A stretch of DNA of 15,706 nucleotides from JBAWAP01 sp049589355. Lineage in GTDB: Bacteria > Chloroflexota > Anaerolineae > VGOG01. Below are positions 1 to 6,517 of this stretch, one piece after another. Position 1 is the first letter of the stretch. Each line of letters starts with the position of its first letter. Made by a program: the position numbers and the translations under genes. The notes beneath the pieces were generated by a model. That model saw only the letters and a program-made list of their open reading frames with translations. It made no database searches and had not been told where the DNA came from. Location: the NCBI GenBank assembly GCA_049589355.1, contig JBAWAP010000341.1, forward strand, positions 1 to 15,706, in the 5' to 3' direction.

Positions 1-1065
1 GATCATAATGATCATCTACATAGTTCACGTTCCATAAGCCACTTCGGCGGATTGCTTCGTGCGTGCTAAACCGACCCAGCCAATTGCGGCTAGCTAGATC
101 AATCGGGCCATCAGAACCTGCCAGCAATGCAATAGAGTTCATTTCGATGAACGACCTGTCATTCTTAGGGCCAGGACCATCTCCTACCACAAGCCACAAT
201 ATGGACATCCGCCCAATGTATTCTGATACTCTTCGCTCAAGATCAGTCTCTAGAGTCCGAGTATCGGTTTTCGCCGACTGGCCCTTTCCCCATGTAGGCA
301 CCGCTATCCCGCCAGCCGATTTCTCAATCATCGCTGCACCAACATGCAGTCGGAATATCGAAGATCTATGATTACCACCACCACTTGCTCTGCCTCGATG
401 AGTCCGCAAACGAGACCATAAAGTTGAACGCGATCCTCGGCTGACTGCATGAGTCCCAACACGAACAACCCGTTGCATCAGAATATCGGAAGCTCGCAGT
501 TCATTTGGCTCAAAGACAAAGTAGACTCCACGCTTTGGCCATGGCATCCTGCCAGTGCAATCCTTGAGAATTCGCGAGCCACCCAATCCATGTCGGAGTT
601 TCACCAGCAGGTCATAGAATTCGTCCAAGTGCCGAATACGATTGCCAGCAGAAAGTACTCTGTTTAACCAACTCAACTGCTTGCCAATCGTCATTCCTTC
701 AAGCGGGACGGTTATTTTGTAACCTCGCTCAGACAGCAACGGAATGAGAGGATCACGATAATGGGTGCCAGCCAGAAGAGCAACTGAATCGCCAGGATTA
801 GTGCGCTTGATCAACTCCTCTAATACTGATTGCGCCCAGGTAATTCTTTCTTGCTGTGACATTTGGGTGAGTGTTTTGTCGTATGGTTCGACAATTTGGC
901 TGGGTTCAAGCAGGCCATATTTCGCAGAAAGAATGAACCATCGATCAAACCTTGAAGCAGCGAATGCACGAGATTTGCCGAAAAGCGGCGAAGCATAGAG
1001 CTGTTCTGCAGGAGCCTCGCGAGTGAGCTTCTCGCGCGTACACGAAACAAGACAAATCTTTGCCA
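1..1065 (-). CDS. DUF6884-like domain fused to GIY-YIG-like nuclease domain, partial (3' end beyond left edge)
   Basis: I translated the minus strand from a TTG at 1065 and found 355 codons open to position 1. Residues about 3-135 read like DUF6884: LVSCTREKL near the start, then LYASPLF, FILSAKYGLL (44-53), EPYDKTL (60-66), and a second block around LLAGTHYR (98-104) and PLEGMTIGKQLSWL (121-134). Residues about 178-312 look like a GIY-YIG nuclease: GVYFVFE (180-186), VVRVGTHAVS (200-209), the Arg/His stretch LWSRLRTHRG (216-225), and a possible acidic residue in FIEMNSIALL (Glu308). A final motif, WLGRFS with RRSGLWNVNYV, is typical of this nuclease family as I remember it. The TTG is preceded by GGGGAG at 6-nt spacing and follows the queC stop with only one codon between, so the two are surely co-transcribed. 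Its function is unknown. The context suggests nucleic-acid modification or cleavage, perhaps defence. Domain names are from memory; the absence of stops is direct observation. Confidence 0.8.
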
Positions 1066-1069
1066 ATTG

Positions 1070-1756
1070 TCACTCCCCTATATGTGCTCCTCGGAAAGTC
1101 AACAACCCGCCCTCCGTATTATTTGTGACAACGACTCCAGCCCATGCATATTCGTGTAGAACACAGGCATCGCACTCCCCACAAGCCTCAACACCCCTGG
1201 ATGTTACGATTGGCTGGTAGCAGCACCATGTGTCGCCTTTTCGCAATCCCAGGCGATATGCCTCCTGTGCGATTTGAGACTTAGACATTGAGATCAGAGG
1301 AGTGACAATTCCTGGGCCATTTGGGATTGCTTCTTTGATCATCTGTCGAAATGCTTCCACGAATTCAGGACGACAGTCAGGGTAGCCCGAGAAGTCAATT
1401 GCATTCACTCCAATCCAGACTTCCTCCATACTAAGTCCGGCGGCTTCCGCACAGGCCAGTGCTAGGAAAACCGCATTCCGACCTGGCAGGAAAGCTGGTG
1501 ACACATTGTTTCTTATTTCCTCAATTAATCGGCCTTCTGGTATGGAGCGAACCGGCTTATCCCACTCGACTCGTAATACCCTTCTTGGCACATTTAGTTG
1601 ACGACATTGCGCCAGCGCATACTCAAGCTCTATAATATGGCGCTGGCCATAGTCAATACCTAGGCTAATCACTTCACGACCTTGCTCCAAAGCCATTAGA
1701 AGGCAGACAGTAGAATCTAATCCGCCACTGTGCAATACTAATGCTTTGCGACTCAT
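1070..1756 (-). CDS. queC: 7-cyano-7-deazaguanine synthase QueC
   Basis: This 228-aa protein is the ATP-dependent ligase that makes preQ0 from 7-carboxy-7-deazaguanine and ammonia, in the cytoplasm. The PP-loop SGGLDS is at residues 10-15, DYGQRH at 35-40 and PGRN at 91-94. The zinc-binding cysteines lie in TWCCYQP (C179) and ACGECDAC (C192, C195, C198). All the key residues of a working QueC are present and the length is normal. I prefer the ATG at 1756 because GGGAGG stands 4 nt upstream; an in-frame TTG at 1774 would place that ribosome site inside the gene. It is preceded by a strong promoter about 260 bp away and followed immediately by the DUF6884/GIY-YIG gene. No queD, queE, queF or tgt is visible, so this copy may serve an accessory deazaguanine pathway rather than tRNA queuosine; that last point is inference. 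Confidence 0.95.
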   Translation of the reverse strand: MSRKALVLHSGGLDSTVCLLMALEQGREVISLGIDYGQRHIIELEYALAQCRQLNVPRRVLRVEWDKPVRSIPEGRLIEEIRNNVSPAFLPGRNAVFLALACAEAAGLSMEEVWIGVNAIDFSGYPDCRPEFVEAFRQMIKEAIPNGPGIVTPLISMSKSQIAQEAYRLGLRKGDTWCCYQPIVTSRGVEACGECDACVLHEYAWAGVVVTNNTEGGLLTFRGAHIGE

Positions 1757-1808
1757 GATACCTCCCAAGAGCAATATCTATTAGGACCTGACCATCAGTA
1801 TAGATTGC

Positions 1809-1852
1809 GTCCATCTGGCGGATATGTCGGGAAGACTACCTACCAGATGGAC
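1809..1852. repeat. Inverted repeat in the queC leader (10-bp arms)
   Basis: GTCCATCTGG (1809-1818) and CCAGATGGAC (1843-1852) are perfect 10-bp inverted arms, extendable to 12 with one mismatch, with a 24-nt spacer. A third partial copy, CCATCTG, follows at 1854-1860. It lies 53-96 nt upstream of the queC start, inside the predicted leader, so it could be an RNA stem or an operator. Confidence 0.6.
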
Positions 1853-1862
1853 ACCATCTGAG

Positions 1863-1888
1863 AGTACACAGACTCATTTCTGTGTACT
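1863..1888. repeat. Inverted repeat in the queC leader (9-bp arms)
   Basis: AGTACACAG (1863-1871) and CTGTGTACT (1880-1888) are perfect 9-bp arms around an 8-nt loop. No T-run follows on the minus strand, so it is not a standard intrinsic terminator. A regulatory hairpin or a protein-binding palindrome is more likely. I see no preQ1-I or preQ1-II aptamer consensus in this leader. Confidence 0.6.
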
Positions 1889-2014
1889 TGTTCTCGTACG
1901 GAAATGTGAACAGCGAGTTACTCGATGGAGTATTTCACCTGTCACTCCAAAAAAGAGAAACAAAGCGAACTCTATCCTAGGCCAGCTAGAGGATCAGAAA
2001 GGTTGTCTGAACCT

Positions 2015-2043
2015 ATTATATCCCAAAACAACGCTTCTGTCCA
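2015..2043 (-). promoter_or_regulatory. Sigma70-type promoter for queC and the DUF6884/GIY-YIG gene
   Basis: Reading the minus strand, the -35 is TGGACA (2038-2043, five of six consensus bases) and the -10 is a perfect TATAAT (2015-2020), with a 17-nt spacer. The start would fall near 2008, giving a leader of about 250 nt before queC. The gene-free stretch 1775-2229 holds only this promoter and the two leader palindromes; I see no convincing coding sequence in it. Confidence 0.7.
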
Positions 2044-2229
2044 ACGAAGCGCTTACCGCCAGAAAAGGCGCTCGACCAAGGTTTGCAGCCTGTTCCTCAG
2101 GGGAGCGGTGAGAAAGGCGACGATTAGGGCGGAAAACAGCCAATGTCCGCTTTGGCTTATTTCGCCTGACGGCTAGCGCGCTTGCGAAGGCCTCTGGAGT
2201 CGGCAACTCGCTGTTCGCTATTGTCTCCG

Positions 2230-2601
2230 CTATCCGCGACTATGAGACTTCCCCGCAATCTCGGTTAAGGTCTCCAATATGAGGTCTTGAAGATCACTCA
2301 TGGCGGGTTGAATCTGCGCAAATCCTTCGTCCCACACCGGGCCCCCGACACAATCTGAAACTACACAAGCGTATACAGCCGATATGCCTACCACTCTGCT
2401 GACAGCGTAAAAATGCGACGTGTCCATGTTGACGACATCCGCTCCAACTTCACGCCATCCCGAGACCTTCTCAGGATACTCTCGGTATATTGCATCGGTG
2501 GTCCAGACTTTGGCTCCACGAATGGTTACGCCGGTCTTGGCAGCGCACTCACGAAGATCGTGAGCTAACTCGCTATCGGGATATACGAATTCAGCTCTCA
2601 C
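2230..2601 (-). CDS. C-terminal half of a nucleoside phosphorylase (PNP/UDP family), N-terminally truncated
   Basis: This 123-aa product matches the C-terminal half of purine/uridine phosphorylase-like proteins. Residues 8-40 hold the ...VWTTDAIYRE segment and residues 55-85 the GADVVNMDTSHFYAV...VVSD segment. The usual V-E-M-E nucleoside-binding motif is here V-N-M-D (57-60). Family members are about 230-260 aa, and the glycine-rich phosphate-binding N-terminal half is absent: an in-frame TGA lies directly before the GTG start and the previous gene ends 10 nt upstream. The remaining sequence looks intact rather than decayed. It may be a remnant of a longer gene or a repurposed nucleoside-binding half-domain. 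The ribosome site is weak, so the start is uncertain and coupling to the upstream gene is likely. Confidence 0.6.
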   Translation of the reverse strand: MRAEFVYPDSELAHDLRECAAKTGVTIRGAKVWTTDAIYREYPEKVSGWREVGADVVNMDTSHFYAVSRVVGISAVYACVVSDCVGGPVWDEGFAQIQPAMSDLQDLILETLTEIAGKSHSRG

Positions 2602-2610
2602 TCACACAAC

Positions 2611-3051
2611 CTACTGGCTCACGGGCTTCAGGTGTTTTATGGCTTGCTCAATTGCTCGTTCGGCTTCAGCGTAGTTGCCGGCCTGCGTGAGTTCCCACCC
2701 CAGGTCACAGTAATACGCAGAGGTTTCAGTGGCCCTGCCATCAAGCCGCCCCCAATTGTACGCCGAGAACTTCCTGGACAGGCCCCATGCCTCCTCGCTG
2801 CCAAGGACAAAGACGACTCTGTTCTCCTGGCTGGAATCGAAACAACAACCCGGACAGGAAAGGTGGCTGGTCACACGCTCATCCCGTCGAATCTGCGTAA
2901 CCTGGTCAGCGAACGCCGACGTAGCAACATAACAAATCGGCCCCTTTACAGCACGCACAATCGTTCCATCAATGACAATCTCATCACCCATCTGATGCCC
3001 GGCAGGACATTCTCCGAGAATCCTGGACGGGCTTGCCCGTACCTTCGTCAC
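2611..3051 (-). CDS. TIGR04076-like protein with C-terminal TPR motif
   Basis: The first ~85 residues of this 146-aa protein follow the TIGR04076 pattern: ECPAGHQMGDEIVIDG (14-29), an IC..A..AF core (39-48), then LSCPGC and VVFVLG (64-84). The function of that family is not known to me. Residues about 110-142 form one tetratricopeptide-like helical pair (GWELTQAGNYAEAERAIEQA), so this is a fusion with a likely protein-binding tail. The GTG start at 3051 is well supported by AAGGAGGAG at 3056-3064, 4 nt away. It overlaps the end of the upstream paralogue by 68 nt in another frame. The neighbours on the same strand suggest one operon. Confidence 0.65.
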   Translation of the reverse strand: MTKVRASPSRILGECPAGHQMGDEIVIDGTIVRAVKGPICYVATSAFADQVTQIRRDERVTSHLSCPGCCFDSSQENRVVFVLGSEEAWGLSRKFSAYNWGRLDGRATETSAYYCDLGWELTQAGNYAEAERAIEQAIKHLKPVSQ

Positions 3052-3313
3052 GATACTCCTCCTTCACCACGCTGAACATCACGTTCCCACCAAGTCCTGT
3101 AGCTGGGTCAGGGCACGAGGCCAGCGCCTTCTCCCCTCGCCTGATGCGGCACATGTTGGCAAGAATAGCGCTGAGCGCCCAAATACAGAGATTGTCCGAC
3201 TGTCCCTTGTTGATGCAAGCGGTATCGAGGTTAACGACGACCTTGTCGCCTATTTCGTAACCTGCATTGCAAGTACCGGTGACTCGCACGACGGTTGCGA
3301 TTGCTCTTTTCAC
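2984..3313 (-). CDS. TIGR04076-like protein (paralogue of its downstream neighbour)
   Basis: This 109-aa protein aligns with the next gene along its whole core: TCNAGYEIGDKVVV (14-27), LCIWALSA, IRRGEK, ASCPDP and NVMFSVVKEE. The homologous part ends near residue 87. The last ~22 residues run over the ribosome site and start of the downstream gene and look like read-on sequence with no family match. The start is GTG at 3313 with GGGGAA 6 nt upstream. Its GTG overlaps the TGA of the small upstream ORF (GTGA), a sign of translational coupling. Two divergent copies in tandem suggest duplication followed by specialisation. The role is unknown. Confidence 0.65.
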   Translation of the reverse strand: MKRAIATVVRVTGTCNAGYEIGDKVVVNLDTACINKGQSDNLCIWALSAILANMCRIRRGEKALASCPDPATGLGGNVMFSVVKEEYRDEGTGKPVQDSRRMSCRASDG

Positions 3314-3435
3314 GTCTTATTCCCCGTATCTATATGCTCCCTAAAATCATCGCTGAGGACAGGCACGAAGTCCGTCAAGCGGCGCTGGAACTCGCGTACA
3401 ATTTTCCGATCTGCTTCTGCAAGCATCTTATCCAT
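3310..3435 (-). CDS. Small protein (41 aa), coupled to the TIGR04076-like genes
   Basis: A short ORF starts at ATG 3435 (MDKMLAEADRK..., alternative ATG at 3426) and stops with a TGA that overlaps the GTG of the next gene by 4 nt. AAGAGG lies directly upstream and serves the second ATG best. The product is charged and probably helical, with no cysteines or membrane segment. I do not recognise it. The overlap and the ribosome site are the reasons to believe it is translated. It could be the degraded start of a longer gene or a leader peptide for the operon. Confidence 0.45.
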   Translation of the reverse strand: MDKMLAEADRKIVREFQRRLTDFVPVLSDDFREHIDTGNKT

Positions 3436-3466
3436 CCTCTTGCGTTACAGTTATCGCCAGTCCGAG

Positions 3467-3500
3467 AATCGGGCAACAATCGGGCAAGAAAGCGGGCAAT
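3467..3500. repeat. Three tandem 11-12-bp direct repeats (GGGCAA units)
   Basis: AATCGGGCAAC (3467-3477), AATCGGGCAAG (3478-3488) and AAAGCGGGCAAT (3489-3500) repeat at helical-turn spacing just upstream of the small ORF at 3435. Such phasing suits a regulator that binds one face of DNA. No good promoter hexamers are visible next to them. Confidence 0.5.
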
Positions 3501-3560
3501 CAGGCGCTGGGCTCAGTAATTCCAATCGGTATGATTTGTACAAAAGTTCAGTTCCGACGG

Positions 3561-3598
3561 ATAGAATTATACTTTTCAGGTCAAAAGTATAATTCTAT
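3561..3598. repeat. Perfect 38-bp palindrome with 16-bp arms
   Basis: ATAGAATTATACTTTT (3561-3576) and AAAAGTATAATTCTAT (3583-3598) are perfect inverted arms around the 6-nt loop CAGGTC. The right arm ends at the stop codon of the truncated Fic gene. No T-tract follows on either strand and the stem is almost all A/T, so it is a poor intrinsic terminator. A strong regulator-binding site, a boundary of a mobile or deleted segment, or a processing hairpin are all possible. Confidence 0.75.
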
Positions 3599-4329
3599 TA
3601 CAAAGTGTGGTTGTCCTTGTCAACAATGATGTCCAGGATTTCCGCGGCCAGGTAGGTTTTGCCGTAGGAAGTATCACCCACGGGCCGCAAAATCCCCGCA
3701 GTGACCAGTTTCTCTACATTGCGCTGGGCGCTACGATAGGTGACGCCCAGCAATCGCTGTGCTTCCGGTATGGTAATGACCGGCGATGCAAAAAGGCTGT
3801 CCACCAGACGCACGAGCAAGGCGGAGGTGCGAGCCTGCATCAAGCGCTCGTGCCATGCTGTTTGCAAGTCTTGCAGTCGTCTGGCGCACACGATAGCATC
3901 CCGCGCCTGGTCGGTGACACCGTGTAGGAAAAACAGCACCCAGTCACGCCAGTCGCCACGCTCGCTGACCGCCATGAGCAAGTCGTAGTAATCTTGCCGG
4001 TAGCGGTGAAAGTACGCGCTCAAGTAGAGCAGCGGCATTGGCAGCAACTTCCACTCTACCAGCAACAGCGAAATGAGCAAGCGCCCGATACGTCCGTTAC
4101 CATCCACAAAGGGATGAATGGCTTCAAACTGATAATGAACCAGGGCCAGGCGTACCAGCGGAGGATAAACGTCATCGGCGTGCAGGTATTTCTCAAAAGC
4201 GTCCAGAGCTTCATGCATTTGGAGAACAGGAGGCGGAACGAACTGTGCCTCACTCAGCGTACAATTCGGCGTCCCGATCCAGTTCTGACTGCGGCGAAAC
4301 TCGCCTGGTGTGGCGTGCTCACATAGCAC
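3598..4329 (-). pseudogene. Fic-family protein (AMP-transferase), 5'-truncated
   Basis: From a GTG at 4329 the product would be 243 aa. It has PGEFRRSQNWIG (8-19), FVPPP (30-34), the Fic active-site motif HPFVDGNGRIGR (72-83, catalytic His72) and a C-terminal winged-helix segment (PEAQRLLGVTYRSAQRNVEK, about 190-220). Fic proteins of this type are normally about 370-380 aa. The N-terminal ~120-130 residues, which in this class carry the inhibitory helix, are missing. The break coincides with the end of the GH57 gene, whose stop overlaps the GTG region. The reading frame stays open further upstream, but those codons are the GH57 gene in another frame. A coupled, truncated but catalytically complete Fic core could still be made. 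Confidence 0.75.
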
Positions 4330-6022
4330 CCCTCGCCCCTTCCCTATCCCCAAACCACCGATAATCAATGTTGGGGAAGAGTTTGTCGCGTTCGTAGAAT
4401 TCTTCGACCAGGGCGGGGTCTGCCTGGCCGGCCTCGGCGATTTCGGCCAGGCGGTTGAAGCGATCCAGGTGCTCGTTGAAGCGGATGATGGCATACTCGC
4501 GGGCCTGGCCTGTGGTGACCAGGAAGGGCCAATCGCTGGACTGCATCAGCAGAAGCTCCCGCGCGGCCTGGTTCAGAACGGCGGCCAGATCGCCTTGGGC
4601 ATCTAGATGCTGGGCCACGAGCTTTTCCATGCGGCGCTCAGCCTCGTGGATGGGCTGCCACATCCAGCGGGTATCGTGGTTGTCCCACGTCCAGTGTCCT
4701 CCCCCCATACCCCACGATCCCTCCGGCAAGGCCAACACGTCCTCGGGGGGGTGCTCCTCGACATAATCGCTAGCCGTGGTCAGCTCCACCGTCTCGCTTT
4801 GGCTCAGGATTCTGAGCACCTCCCGCATCCAATCAAGGCCCTCGAACCACCAATGGCCGAAGAGCTCGGTATCGTAATTGGAGGCGATGATGCCGAACCT
4901 ACCGCTCTCCTCGCTGTACCTGGACAACAGGTCACCAACCAGCCAGGCGAAGTGGCGGGAGTGTTCCCCCACCTTGTACTGAGCCCAGTCGGGATGGTAG
5001 TAGTCCTTCTGCCCCAGATCAACCCGCGCCCCACTCACCCGCCAGTACCGGAGGCCTGAAACGCCGTCTTTCTTATGGAACTCGCGGTAATCGTAGTCGC
5101 CGGGATACCCCCAGTCGGCCGACCAGACCTGCATCCCCGTGCGGTTGTTGCGCCCGATGACGGCCACGGGCGAGTACCCGCCCTCGCCTCTACCCCCAGC
5201 TACGTAGTAGGGTTGGTAGGTGGTTTTTTCCGTGGGCTCCGCGTAGTCGGGCAGAGGCACCACGATGCGCTTGGGCACGTCCCCATAACCTATGGCGTCG
5301 CCCGCCGCTTTGCCCACCGGCAGCCCACCCTCAATGGTGTGGGTCTCGCTGAAGAAGCACCCAATGTCCAGCCCGGCCAGGAACTCCTCCAAACCGGGCT
5401 TGTAGTAGTGCTTCCCGCCCGCCTGGGCGTAGAAGGCCGGACGGTAGGCGCACTCCGGCAGCCATAAGGCCCGCGGAGCCCGCCCGAAAAGCCGGCGATA
5501 GCTCTCCAGGCCAGTCTTCAGTTGGCCGTAGATCGAGGAATCGCGGGAAAGCAGGGGCAGGTAGCCGTGGGTGGCGGCGGAGGTGAGGATCTCCAGATAG
5601 CCATCGTCCTGGAGCTTCTTGAAGGCGCCCACGATGTCCCTGCCGAAGCGATCTCTGAAGGTGTCCATGATGTTTCCGTACCAGTCGCGGTAGAAGGTCG
5701 CCAGGTACTCCAGGTGGGGCTCGGCGGCCTTCTGGAAGCGCTCGATATCGCTCTTGGCAGCTTCGATTTTCTCTTCCAGATAGAGCTCGAAGTGGTCTAG
5801 TACCAGGGGATCGGCCAACTGCTCGGCCAGAACGGGGGTCAGGCCGATGGTCAGCCTGATGGGGTAGCCATCCTCCTTCAGATCGTAGAGGGCGTTGAGG
5901 AGGGGAAGGTAGGTCTCCGAGGCGGCCTCGTGCAGCCACTCCTCGCCGTGCGGCCAGCGCCCCGCCATGCGACAATAGGGTAGATGGCTGTGCAACACAA
6001 AAGTGAAGGCTCCTTTTTTCAT
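4319..6022 (-). CDS. GH57 1,4-alpha-glucan branching enzyme
   Basis: This 567-aa cytoplasmic glycoside hydrolase family 57 protein makes alpha-1,6 branches in glycogen-like glucans. It opens with FTFVLHSHLPYCR (6-18; the HSHLP motif is typical). The predicted nucleophile is Glu190 in LWLPECAYRP and the acid/base is Asp384 in NYDTELFGHWWFEG. Tryptophan-rich sequence (SWGMGGGHWTWDNHDTRW, 436-453) and a helical C-terminal domain follow. The length fits the TK1436-type branching enzymes. The ATG at 6022 has AAGGAG at a good distance. A small antitoxin-like gene lies 36 bp upstream on the same strand and probably shares its promoter. The last residues overlap the junction with the truncated Fic gene, but the catalytic protein looks complete. 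Confidence 0.9.
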   Translation of the reverse strand: MKKGAFTFVLHSHLPYCRMAGRWPHGEEWLHEAASETYLPLLNALYDLKEDGYPIRLTIGLTPVLAEQLADPLVLDHFELYLEEKIEAAKSDIERFQKAAEPHLEYLATFYRDWYGNIMDTFRDRFGRDIVGAFKKLQDDGYLEILTSAATHGYLPLLSRDSSIYGQLKTGLESYRRLFGRAPRALWLPECAYRPAFYAQAGGKHYYKPGLEEFLAGLDIGCFFSETHTIEGGLPVGKAAGDAIGYGDVPKRIVVPLPDYAEPTEKTTYQPYYVAGGRGEGGYSPVAVIGRNNRTGMQVWSADWGYPGDYDYREFHKKDGVSGLRYWRVSGARVDLGQKDYYHPDWAQYKVGEHSRHFAWLVGDLLSRYSEESGRFGIIASNYDTELFGHWWFEGLDWMREVLRILSQSETVELTTASDYVEEHPPEDVLALPEGSWGMGGGHWTWDNHDTRWMWQPIHEAERRMEKLVAQHLDAQGDLAAVLNQAARELLLMQSSDWPFLVTTGQAREYAIIRFNEHLDRFNRLAEIAEAGQADPALVEEFYERDKLFPNIDYRWFGDREGARGAM

Positions 6023-6058
6023 TGGGTTCTCCTTATCGTTATCAAGACAGCTTGGTAT

Positions 6059-6283
6059 TCAGTCACCCCAGACCTCGTCATGGGAGTAGAGCTTGATACG
6101 GCCCTGGGCCTTGCGTTGCAGAATCTCCTCCATATCTTGATATAGAGGTGTGCCAGGATCGAGCTGGAATAGCTTTGGCTCTCGGGTCATGGCCCAGGCT
6201 AATTCCTCGCGCACAACTTTGCGGATCAATTCCTCTAACTCGTCCAGTGCGATAGTTACAGTTGGGGAAGTAGATTGGCTCAT
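6059..6283 (-). CDS. Small antitoxin-like protein (74 aa)
   Basis: The start is ATG 6283, chosen because GGAGGGAGG stands just upstream; a longer reading to 6400 runs into the promoter. The product has a helix such as ALDELEELIRKVVREEL (12-28), a linker with PGTPLYQDMEEILQR, and a GRIKLYSHDEVWGD tail. Small chromosomal antitoxins in Chloroflexota and cyanobacteria often end with such HDEVWG-type tails and are followed by a toxin. Here no toxin gene follows; the next gene is the GH57 enzyme 36 bp away. The family call is a recollection, not a proven match. It may be an orphan antitoxin or a DNA-binding regulator. Confidence 0.5.
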   Translation of the reverse strand: MSQSTSPTVTIALDELEELIRKVVREELAWAMTREPKLFQLDPGTPLYQDMEEILQRKAQGRIKLYSHDEVWGD

Positions 6284-6371
6284 GGTTTGCCTCCCTCCTA
6301 TGCTTCTTCTCGTGTCAGCGCGTCTGCCAGAAATTTCACGTAGACCAGGTTGCCCATGGCGAAGCACATTA

Positions 6372-6400
6372 AGTATACATCTAAAATAAGCATTTATCAA
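6372..6400 (-). promoter_or_regulatory. Sigma70-type promoter for the antitoxin-like gene and GH57
   Basis: On the minus strand TTGATA (6395-6400) and TATACT (6372-6377) each match five of six consensus bases and are 17 nt apart. Transcription would start near 6365, about 80 nt before the antitoxin-like gene. A 19-codon ORF (6357-6298) lies in the leader; I do not consider it a gene. Confidence 0.65.
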
Positions 6401-6461
6401 ACCAGATTCAGCACATCACAACTCGTAGCGGCGAACGATTCTGTCCGTCCACAGTTGTAGC

Positions 6462-6490
6462 TTGACGAGGAAACACAACCGTGCTATCAT
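6462..6490 (+). promoter_or_regulatory. Sigma70-type promoter for the GNAT gene
   Basis: TTGACG (6462-6467), a 17-nt spacer and TATCAT (6485-6490) lie 28 bp before the ATG at 6518. It points away from the promoter at 6372-6400, so this is a divergent control region. Confidence 0.65.
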
Positions 6491-6517
6491 CTCTCCGGAG
6501 GGGGAAGGCAACGTCAG

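Noticed and set aside
820..1050. Minus-strand ORF of 76 codons
   Set aside because: It overlaps the DUF6884/GIY-YIG gene in another frame; the translation in the queC-linked frame is open for 355 codons and shows conserved motifs.
1809..1888. Possible preQ1 riboswitch ahead of queC
   Set aside because: The stems are simple palindromes; I find no preQ1-I or preQ1-II conserved bases.
1994..2206. Minus-strand ORF of 70 codons upstream of queC
   Set aside because: No recognisable motif or ribosome site, and it runs through the strong promoter at 2015-2043.
3561..3598. Palindrome as an intrinsic terminator
   Set aside because: The stem is A/T-rich and no T-tract follows on either strand.
4330..4494. 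Extra N-terminal 55 codons of the Fic frame
   Set aside because: This is the 3' part of the GH57 gene read in a different frame and has no Fic-like sequence.
5331..5975. Long minus-strand ORF inside GH57
   Set aside because: It is an arginine/proline-rich out-of-frame shadow of the GH57 coding sequence.
6298..6357. 19-codon leader ORF before the antitoxin-like gene
   Set aside because: Too short, no independent ribosome site; I cannot separate it from chance.
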